Source: CAWHOW01 sp050013795
Lineage (GTDB): Bacteria > Bacteroidota > Bacteroidia > Bacteroidales > CG2-30-32-10
Length of the DNA: 7,088 nucleotides
Assembly: GCA_050013795.1 (NCBI GenBank)
Contig: JBEKEO010000162.1
Span: 1-7,088, forward strand
Reading direction: 5' to 3'
The notes beneath the pieces were generated by a model. It ran no database searches. It saw only the letters and a program-made list of their open reading frames with translations, and was not told the DNA's origin. This document shows positions 1 to 6,127 of this stretch, piece by piece. Every line of letters starts with the position of its first letter. Within the stretch, counting starts at the first letter, position 1. Position numbers and translations under genes: made by a program.

Positions 1-2178
1 TTTGGCTCTGGCAATACATGTCCTAGCTCATGGACATCGGTTTTTGGCGCTGGCAAAGGATGCCCTGATGTTTCGCCCACAGCTTTCCTTGTTGATGTTT
101 GTAATAATATTTATCTGTCTGGCTGGGGCGGACCAGTTCTAAGTGGATTTGGCGGCACTTCCGGTTTGCCGATTTCAGCATCAGCATTTCAGACAACAAC
201 AGATAATAATGATTATTATTTTCTGGTCATCAGCGAAGATGCTTCCACTATGAAATATGCTACATATTTCGGCAGTCCTCATGCATACGAACATGTGGAC
301 GGAGGTACAAGCCGTTTTGACCGCAAAGGACTTATTTACCAGGGAGTGTGCGGTGGATGTGGCGGCTATAGCGATTTCCCCACTACTGCGGGCGCATGGT
401 CTAATACCAACAATAGTACAAACTGTAACAATGCTGTTATTAAATTTGATTTCGGATTACCTATAGTAGTTGCCGATTTCAATATTCCTCCTGTAGGTTG
501 TGCTCCCTATATTGTAAATTTTCAGAACACTTCTCATTCTACCGGTGGTTCAGGAGTTAATTATTCATGGACATTTGGAGATGGAGGCACTTCTACATTA
601 ACAAACCCCTCACATACCTATACTGGTGCCGGAGTTTATAATGTTACATTAATTATTTCCGATACCGGCAGTTGCAATTCCAGTGATACTATTTCCAAAC
701 AGTTTGTGATATTAAGTAATTCTACAGATACCTTGCCTCCTAAGTATATTTGCAGCGGGAGTAATGTACAAATAGGTTTATTACCGCAACCTGACACTTC
801 ACTCACTTATCACTGGACACCTCCGTTAAATCTTAGCAATGATACTATTTCAAATCCAATTGCGAATCCTTTAATTTCAACGAATTATGTTTTAGTTATT
901 TCAAATGGCTTATGCACTGATACTATCCTTCAAAGTGTTGGTGTTGGCAACCTGACAGTTAACGCTGGGCCTGACACAACAATATGTCCCGGATCATCTG
1001 TTATTCTTTCTGCAACTTCGATAGGAGGGGCTACTTCTTATATTTGGTCAACTACTTCTGATTTTCATGATACACTGAATTATCCGCTGACAAATAATTC
1101 TGCTTCTGTTACACCAGCAGTACCCTCTACATATTATATTCAGGTTTCGAATCAATATTGTACAAAGATAGATAGTGTTCATGTTAATTTTGTGATTTTG
1201 AGAATTTCTCCTTCTCTTTTAATAGAGCCAAGTTGTGCCGGTTCATGTGATGGTCAGATTATTGTCAGCACTTCCGGTGGTACATCACCCTACTCTTATA
1301 TTTGGAGCACTGGAAATACAGGGGATACTTTAGTGAATATTTGTTCAGGAAATTATTATGTAACCGTTTCCGATTCTAAAGGCTGCAAAAAGATGGATAC
1401 ATTGACACTTAATAGTCCGGATACACTCAAAATAAATGTTACTCACCTGAATGTAATATGTTACGATAGTTGTCATGGCGCTGCAGAAGCTTCAGCTTAT
1501 GGAGGCACTCCTTCATATACCTATCAATGGAACAATGGAGATACAGGAAACACAGCAATTTACCTCTGCCCTGGTATTTATTATGTTACTGCCACGGATA
1601 ATCATTTATGTAAGGCAGTAGACACTGTCGTTATATCTTCTTCAGCGGCAATTCCGCCGAGTATATACACTTATGCAGATAATACGACTATATATGTTCC
1701 ACAGAGTACAGGGCTTCATACAACAGTAGTACCCGGATATACATATTCATGGTCGCCACCGACAGGGCTTAACAACCCCGATATTGCAAATCCGGTTGCA
1801 AATCCTACAACAACTACAACATATATTGTTACCGTGAAAGACCAATATGGCTGCACATTGATGGATACTATTACAATTTATGTATTAGAAGTCTCCTGCA
1901 ATGAATCGGATATATTTGTTCCGAATGCTTTTACCCCTAACGGAGATAATAAGAATGATATTCTTTATGTAAGAAGCAATATTTTGAAAAGTATCTATTT
2001 CGTGATATACGACAGGTGGGGAGAGAAAGTTTTTGAAACTTATGATCAGTCCACCGGATGGAATGGCACTTTCAAGGGGAAAGCATGCGACCCCGGTGTG
2101 TTCGATTACTATATGAAAGCCACTTGTATCAACGATAAAGAGTTTATTAAAAAAGGCAATATAACGTTGATAAGGTAA
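1..2178 (+). CDS. T9SS type B sorting (gliding motility-associated C-terminal) multidomain surface protein, 5' partial
   Basis: The frame is open from base 1, so the N-terminus lies outside the window; 725 residues are visible and the TTG at 166 is internal. Domains by visible residue: 1-155, two SBBP-like repeats (a NNIYLSGWGG stretch and a later copy with DFPTTAGAW), probably propeller-like; about 157-238, PKD domain with YSWTFGDGG and the SHTYTGAGVYNVTL strand; about 240-399, two Ig-like modules (W..PPLNLSN...NPIANP..STNYVLVI, then AGPDTTICPGSSVILSA); about 400-550, two SprB-type repeats with paired cysteines and GGT.PY.Y.W cores; about 551-630, another Ig-like module (WSPPTGLNNP...NPVANP); 633-725, CHU_C domain with FVPNAFTPNGDNKND and YDRWGEKVF. 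Such proteins cross the outer membrane by T9SS and stay on the surface as adhesins or motility-related filaments. The next gene is a PorP/SprF homologue, the usual partner. The ligand is unknown. Confidence 0.92.
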   Translation, partial: FGSGNTCPSSWTSVFGAGKGCPDVSPTAFLVDVCNNIYLSGWGGPVLSGFGGTSGLPISASAFQTTTDNNDYYFLVISEDASTMKYATYFGSPHAYEHVDGGTSRFDRKGLIYQGVCGGCGGYSDFPTTAGAWSNTNNSTNCNNAVIKFDFGLPIVVADFNIPPVGCAPYIVNFQNTSHSTGGSGVNYSWTFGDGGTSTLTNPSHTYTGAGVYNVTLIISDTGSCNSSDTISKQFVILSNSTDTLPPKYICSGSNVQIGLLPQPDTSLTYHWTPPLNLSNDTISNPIANPLISTNYVLVISNGLCTDTILQSVGVGNLTVNAGPDTTICPGSSVILSATSIGGATSYIWSTTSDFHDTLNYPLTNNSASVTPAVPSTYYIQVSNQYCTKIDSVHVNFVILRISPSLLIEPSCAGSCDGQIIVSTSGGTSPYSYIWSTGNTGDTLVNICSGNYYVTVSDSKGCKKMDTLTLNSPDTLKINVTHLNVICYDSCHGAAEASAYGGTPSYTYQWNNGDTGNTAIYLCPGIYYVTATDNHLCKAVDTVVISSSAAIPPSIYTYADNTTIYVPQSTGLHTTVVPGYTYSWSPPTGLNNPDIANPVANPTTTTTYIVTVKDQYGCTLMDTITIYVLEVSCNESDIFVPNAFTPNGDNKNDILYVRSNILKSIYFVIYDRWGEKVFETYDQSTGWNGTFKGKACDPGVFDYYMKATCINDKEFIKKGNITLIR

Positions 2179-2214
2179 TGGTTAATAAATGCAATATTAT
2201 TGGCGATTGAAGAA

Positions 2215-3231
2215 ATGCGGCGCTGTTTGTTTTTTTTAAGTTTCCTCTGCTTATATAGCTTCTATTCAGAAGCTCAGGATATTCATTTTACTCAATATTA
2301 CACCAGTCCTTTAAACCTTAATCCCGGAATGACGGGATTTTTTGACGGGACACAACGTTATACATTCCAGAATAAAACACAATGGGAATCGGTTACCGTC
2401 CCTTTTACAACGCTTTCAGCTTCATGTGATATGCCTATCTTAAAACGCTACCTTAAGCATGATCTTTTTGGCGGAGGTATTGTTATTTACCGCGACCAGG
2501 AAGGCGATTCCAAATATGGCACTACACAGGTAAATCTTTCATTGTCGTATATCCGTTCTGTAAGCACCCTTAATAACCAGTTTGTTTCTTTCGGGTTGCA
2601 GGCAGGGGCGGCTCAGCGGACCATCGACTATTCCCAGCTTATTTTCGATGACCAGTGGGACGGAACATCCTTTAACCCTGCATTATCGAATAATGAGCAA
2701 TTCGCTACCAGAAACTTTTTTTTCTTTGATCTGTCTGCCGGTTCATACTGGAGCATTATTCAACATAACGGCAACCAGTTTAGCGCAGGTGTTTCTTTGT
2801 TTCATATTAACAAACCGCGGCAATCGTTGTTTGGAAATAATGATGTGCGCCTTGCCCGCAAACCGCTGATAAATGGCAACGCATTATTGATGGTAACAGA
2901 TAAAATAAAATTGTGTCCCGGAATTCTTATTATGCATCAGGAAACTTATAACGAAATTGATATAGGTTCGCTTGTTAAGTATATTGTGGTTCCTGCCGAA
3001 GTTAATTACCTTGCCTTGTCATTTGGACTGTATTACAGGGTAGGGGATGCCTTTAACCTGATTGCCGGTTTGGATTACCATGATTTTGCTTTAGGGGTAA
3101 GTTATGATATTAACTCGTCAAACCTTGTACCGGCAAGCCATTACAGGGGAGGGTTTGAACTTACATTGATGTATATCGTAAACAAGAATAAAAAAAACTA
3201 CGTGAAGAAAATTCCCTGTCCTATATTTTAA
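2215..3231 (+). CDS. PorP/SprF family type IX secretion system outer-membrane protein
   Basis: The predicted product has 338 residues, within the usual size for PorP/SprF proteins. The N-terminus MRRCLFFLSFLCLYSFYSEA is a Sec signal peptide, with cleavage probably before QD. The mature protein opens with the family signature QDIHFTQYYTSPLNLNPGMTG. The rest is rich in alternating aromatic and hydrophobic strands with Gly turns (FGGGIVIYRDQEGD, FSAGVSLFHINKP, FGLYYRVGDAFNLIAGLDY, GGFELTLMYIV), as expected of an outer-membrane beta-barrel. ATG 2215 is preferred over the in-frame TTG at 2200 because it begins directly with the n-region of the signal peptide; no Shine-Dalgarno sequence precedes either. 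It follows the type B cargo gene by 36 nt, suggesting co-transcription. In Flavobacterium, SprF is required for secretion of SprB; the same cargo-specific role is inferred here. A T8 run at 2230-2237 is a possible sequencing-error spot, but the frame reads through it. Confidence 0.9.
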   Translation: MRRCLFFLSFLCLYSFYSEAQDIHFTQYYTSPLNLNPGMTGFFDGTQRYTFQNKTQWESVTVPFTTLSASCDMPILKRYLKHDLFGGGIVIYRDQEGDSKYGTTQVNLSLSYIRSVSTLNNQFVSFGLQAGAAQRTIDYSQLIFDDQWDGTSFNPALSNNEQFATRNFFFFDLSAGSYWSIIQHNGNQFSAGVSLFHINKPRQSLFGNNDVRLARKPLINGNALLMVTDKIKLCPGILIMHQETYNEIDIGSLVKYIVVPAEVNYLALSFGLYYRVGDAFNLIAGLDYHDFALGVSYDINSSNLVPASHYRGGFELTLMYIVNKNKKNYVKKIPCPIF

Positions 3232-3268
3232 TTCCCAAGCCTCAAGATTCAAGCCCTAAATCCCAGCA

Positions 3269-3508
3269 TCATTCTTTCACTATCCTTGTAACTTCTGTTT
3301 TATCATTACTTAGCAGGCGCAAAATGTAAACTCCTTTTGCCAGTGTGCCTATATAAATGTTTGTTTTGCCTTGTTGTATCGGTTGTTGTAAAATTGTTTG
3401 TCCTTGTATGTTGGTAATTTCTATTACTGCCTCCTGCAAACTGCCTCCTGCTGCTTTTGGAAAATCTATTGTTATAGCATTTGATGCAGGGATAGGATAA
3501 ACATTTAT
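3269..3508 (-). repeat. Sorting-tail DNA repeat, copy 1 (3' end of eqolisin-like gene)
   Basis: This segment encodes the type A sorting tail. It aligns without gaps to 5888-6127 over about 240 bases (offset 2619) and to 4529-4680 over about 150 bases (offset 1260). Identity over the shared first 150 bases is roughly 85-90 percent by eye, including silent sites. Confidence 0.8.
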
Positions 3509-4507
3509 TTCAGCTGATACAGCAGACATACCTGCAATTCCGGCTGATGAACACGGTGTGTGAAAATAAATATCAACCTCTCCGCCTGAAGAACTGTTGC
3601 TGACAATATTTGTATGCTGACCATACTCATAAATCAGATTCTGCGGAATCCATGACAGCGAAGGATAAACACTATCCGTTTTAATCTCGATATCTGTCAT
3701 TTTTATTACAGTGTCGGACGGATATTCATTACATCCAATAAGGTTGTATACTTCCAGCGTTTCATAAGCCCAGTCGGCCCTTTTTAAATGATTAACCTGT
3801 AGCGCAGAATCAGGATATTCTGTAAAAGCAGAATTATAATTAAAAGCACTGCCCGTATCCGAAGTTAATGTTATTAATCCCTGCAAATTAGTGCCGGGGC
3901 TTACCGGTATCAGGGAGCCATAATAAACCGCTGTTACATTCCAGTTCGTTAAGCATACACACCAGTTGGTAATTGACCAATAGTTTCCTCCGCCTGCACT
4001 TGACTGCCCCCATTGTAATACAGGCTGCAGAATATAGTAGGTGCCTGTTGAACCGTGCAGGGTATCCACTACTGCATTGAACAAAAATATGGTTTGATAT
4101 GAACTTGTGGCGGGAGGATTAGGAACTATCCAGTTTGTGTTGAAATATGTAATCGGTGTGCTGCCGGTATGGTGCCACATAGCATCGGTAACCCAGCCGT
4201 TGTCTGTATCTGCTGCAGTAATCTTACTGTTTAAGTTTGAAATAGCATTATTGTCGAATTCCTGGCTTACCGCGCCTGTTTTTGTATCTATCACCTGGAC
4301 AAGTCCATCTTTAATATTAAGGTGGTGTTTGCCATCAACAAAATGCGCTTTGGATTTTGCTACCTGACCTGCTGGCGTAAATACCATTTCATCCAATGGT
4401 TTATCAGAAACAGAATTAACTCCATTTAAATTAGTTGTTTTGTATGTTTGCGCATTTGTAAAACTTGTTAAACTTATTAATGCAATAATGATTAATAGTT
4501 TTTTCAT
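3269..4507 (-). CDS. Secreted protein with eqolisin (G1 glutamic peptidase)-like core and T9SS type A sorting domain
   Basis: The product has 412 residues. MKKLLIIIALISLTSFTNAQ is a signal peptide. Residues 21-105 (with VFTPAGQVAKSKAHFVDGKH) resemble a propeptide or linker. The core, about 106-290, contains TNWIVPNPPA, YYILQPVLQWGQSSAGGGNYW, a PGTNLQGLITL strand and RADWAYETLEVY. This order matches fungal eqolisins as I recall them: ILQ-x-GV, then a Trp-rich strand, then GD-x-I, then A-x-W-x-x-E. Gln161 and Glu249 would be the catalytic pair, 88 residues apart against about 83 in scytalidoglutamic peptidase. Residues about 334-412 are a type A sorting tail, with VYPIP in place of the usual VYPNP and ending KTEVTRIVKE. 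Activity is inferred; a non-catalytic lectin-like beta-sandwich is the alternative. The gene starts 21 nt after the esterase stop codon, has a strong AGGAGG site, and is probably in one operon with the esterase. Confidence 0.75.
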   Translation of the reverse strand: MKKLLIIIALISLTSFTNAQTYKTTNLNGVNSVSDKPLDEMVFTPAGQVAKSKAHFVDGKHHLNIKDGLVQVIDTKTGAVSQEFDNNAISNLNSKITAADTDNGWVTDAMWHHTGSTPITYFNTNWIVPNPPATSSYQTIFLFNAVVDTLHGSTGTYYILQPVLQWGQSSAGGGNYWSITNWCVCLTNWNVTAVYYGSLIPVSPGTNLQGLITLTSDTGSAFNYNSAFTEYPDSALQVNHLKRADWAYETLEVYNLIGCNEYPSDTVIKMTDIEIKTDSVYPSLSWIPQNLIYEYGQHTNIVSNSSSGGEVDIYFHTPCSSAGIAGMSAVSAEINVYPIPASNAITIDFPKAAGGSLQEAVIEITNIQGQTILQQPIQQGKTNIYIGTLAKGVYILRLLSNDKTEVTRIVKE

Positions 4508-4511
4508 AAAT

Positions 4512-4517
4512 CCTCCT
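4512..4517 (-). promoter_or_regulatory. Strong Shine-Dalgarno site of the eqolisin-like gene
   Basis: On the minus strand the leader reads CAAGGAGGATTTATG, with AGGAGG four bases before the ATG at 4507. A full Shine-Dalgarno sequence is uncommon in Bacteroidota and supports this start. It sits inside the 21-nt spacer after the esterase stop codon. Confidence 0.8.
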
Positions 4518-4528
4518 TGTTTAATATT

Positions 4529-4680
4529 TCATTCTTTCACTATCCTTGTAACCTCTGTTTTATCATTGCTTAGCAGGCGCAAAATATAAACCCCTTTTGC
4601 AAGTGTGCTTATATCAATGTTTGTTTTTCCTTGGTTTATCGGTTGTTGCAGGATTGTCTGTCCTTGTATGTTTAAAATCT
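4529..4680 (-). repeat. Sorting-tail DNA repeat, copy 2 (3' end of esterase gene)
   Basis: It matches copies 1 and 3 closely from the stop codon to about the codons for NIQGQ, then diverges abruptly; the upstream part of this tail (FQKSTIEIL) is shorter and different. Confidence 0.8.
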
Positions 4681-5710
4681 CTATTGTTGATTTTTGAAAG
4701 GTTTTAATAGTTAAATTATCGTTGGTTGGATTAGGATAAACCGAAAATAAATTTCCATTGTAAGAAGCAGTCTCGTTTATATTGGTCATCAAACCTGATA
4801 AAGTATATTGCCTGAAGAACATCCATATTACTACGGCAGCGTTAAAATCCATGCATGTTCCACCACTCAGGACTAAACCTGAACCAGGCCATGTGTGCCC
4901 TCCTCCAATTACTTTATATAATTCAACCTTGCTTCCATTAGTGCCTCCGTTATATATATAAAGCTCGGCAGTGCACTGATCGAACCAGTTATTATTAGGC
5001 ACATTGCTGAAAACAGGAGTAGTTGTACAATTATCACGTTTCACCCAATGCTTTACGAGCGTATCTATGGGTAAGCAATGTATTACCTGCAATGTCAGGC
5101 ATTGGGCAGCAATACCATTCCATGTAACACACGAATCGGCAGCACCATGGATTTCCATAACAGGCGTGGGATGGGCAGGATTACATGCACTGTCGTGCGA
5201 TACGATCATATCGCCTGCCACAGATGCTATAGCAGCAATACGGGAATTCAGATAACAGGCAAGGTCGTAACTCATGAAACCGCCATTGCTGTATCCGCAA
5301 GAGTAAACCCTGTTCAGATCAATATTGTAGTGAACTTTAATGGAATCAATCAAATCAGAAATAAAGTTCAGGTCTTTACTTGCCTGCGCAACAGAGTTCC
5401 AGTTATCCCAACCCAGATTATATTCATAAGCCTGATGCACCGAATCTCCCTGCGGAAGCACCATGATAAAATTTGCCGTATCAGCAACAGGCCTGAAATC
5501 GGCGTATGTTAATTCATCAGTGTTCCTGTATCCGTATGCATGTAAATTAAAAACCAGCGGTACCGGGTTAGCTGAATTATATATAGCAGGAATATACAAC
5601 AGGTACGTGCGATATACACCACCACTTATAATTGAATCGGAAATAGTAGTTTGACTGAATATAAGTGTTGATAAAAAAACACTCATAATAAAAAGGAATA
5701 TTTTTTTCAT
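4529..5710 (-). CDS. Secreted CE1/PHB depolymerase-like (LpqC-type) esterase with T9SS type A sorting domain
   Basis: The product has 393 residues. Residues 1-20 (MKKIFLFIMSVFLSTLIFSQ) are a signal peptide. Residues about 25-305 are an alpha/beta-hydrolase of the PHB depolymerase/feruloyl esterase group: RTYLLYIPAIYN and VPLVFNLHAYG (oxyanion region), KDLNFISDLIDSI at 112-124, the nucleophile elbow CGYSNGGFMSY with Ser141, Asp192 in EIHGAADSC, and His272 in GGGHTWPG. The triad is complete and in the expected order. Relatives cleave short-chain, acetyl or feruloyl esters on plant polysaccharides, or polyhydroxyalkanoates; the substrate cannot be read from this sequence. The oxyanion motif reads HAYG where HGYG or HGC is common. 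Several cysteines (138, 176, 194, 204, 212, 228, 246, 286) would suit disulfides in an exported enzyme. Residues 323-393 are a type A tail with VYPNP. The start is fixed by AGGAGG four bases upstream. Confidence 0.9.
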   Translation of the reverse strand: MKKIFLFIMSVFLSTLIFSQTTISDSIISGGVYRTYLLYIPAIYNSANPVPLVFNLHAYGYRNTDELTYADFRPVADTANFIMVLPQGDSVHQAYEYNLGWDNWNSVAQASKDLNFISDLIDSIKVHYNIDLNRVYSCGYSNGGFMSYDLACYLNSRIAAIASVAGDMIVSHDSACNPAHPTPVMEIHGAADSCVTWNGIAAQCLTLQVIHCLPIDTLVKHWVKRDNCTTTPVFSNVPNNNWFDQCTAELYIYNGGTNGSKVELYKVIGGGHTWPGSGLVLSGGTCMDFNAAVVIWMFFRQYTLSGLMTNINETASYNGNLFSVYPNPTNDNLTIKTFQKSTIEILNIQGQTILQQPINQGKTNIDISTLAKGVYILRLLSNDKTEVTRIVKE

Positions 5711-5714
5711 AATT

Positions 5715-5720
5715 CCTCCT
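5715..5720 (-). promoter_or_regulatory. Strong Shine-Dalgarno site of the esterase gene
   Basis: On the minus strand the leader reads CAAGGAGGAATTATG, with AGGAGG four bases before the ATG at 5710. It is almost identical to the leader of the downstream eqolisin-like gene, including the following ATGAAAAAA. No clear Bacteroidota promoter (TTG / TAnnTTTG) could be picked out upstream in 5721-5783. Confidence 0.8.
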
Positions 5721-5783
5721 TGTTTTTATTTATTGCATAAAACGCTTAAGCATTGCTTATAGTGGCAGTTCATTTCTTTTTCT

Positions 5784-5854
5784 GACTCACCCCTTACCTC
5801 CCGATAAATCGGGACAGGCTCTCTCTGCAAGCAAAGAGGGGAACGGGATGAGTC
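5784..5854. repeat. Compact palindromic element with nested hairpins (REP/MITE-like)
   Basis: Outer arms GACTCACCCC (5784-5793) and GGGATGAGTC (5845-5854) are inverted repeats with one mismatch. Inside are two further hairpins: TCCCGAT/ATCGGGA at 5799-5814, perfect with an AA loop, and CTCTCTGC/GCAAAGAG at 5821-5838, one mismatch, extended by a G-T and a G-C pair. The whole could fold like a small cloverleaf. It lies in the gap between the propeller and esterase genes. It has no coding potential, no T-tract on either side and no obvious target-site duplication. It may be a dispersed intergenic repeat or a transcript-processing or attenuation structure. Confidence 0.65.
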
Positions 5855-5887
5855 TAAATAACTGCATCCTGATGACTGCTTCCTTTA

Positions 5888-6127
5888 TCATTCTTTCACT
5901 ATCCTTGTAACCTCTGTTTTATAATTGCTTAGCAGGCGCAAAATGTAAACTCCTTTTGCAAGACTGCTTATATTGATATCTGTTTTGCCTTGCTGTACTG
6001 TCTGTTGCAGGATGGATTGTCCTTGTATGTTGGTAATTTCTATCACTGCCTCCTGTATACTGCCAACTGCTGCTTTCGGAACATCTATTGTTATAGTATT
6101 TGCAGCAGGGTTAGGATAAACTGCAAT
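5888..6127 (-). repeat. Sorting-tail DNA repeat, copy 3 (3' end of propeller gene)
   Basis: It is similar to copy 1 along the whole tail, including the PKAA-x-GS-x-QEAVIEITNIQGQ part that copy 2 lacks. All three copies lie in the same orientation as direct repeats about 1.26 and 1.36 kb apart. Confidence 0.8.

Noticed and set aside
166..2178. TTG at 166 as the start of the first gene
   Set aside because: The same frame is open back to base 1 and encodes matching repeat sequence (NNIYLSGWGG), so the gene is truncated by the window edge.
2200..2214. TTG at 2200 as the start of the PorP/SprF gene
   Set aside because: It would put MAIEE, with two acidic residues, ahead of the basic MRR n-region of the signal peptide; ATG 2215 gives a normal signal peptide.
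3232..3268. Bidirectional terminator between the convergent genes
   Set aside because: The 37-base gap has a CAAGCC direct repeat but no GC-rich hairpin with a T-tract on either strand.
5078..5512. Plus-strand open frame of 144 codons
   Set aside because: It lies antisense inside the esterase, whose catalytic motifs are intact, and its translation has no recognisable domain or signal peptide.
5784..5854. Intrinsic terminator of the propeller gene
   Set aside because: The element has strong stems but no T-tract on either side; a repeat element explains the nested symmetry better.
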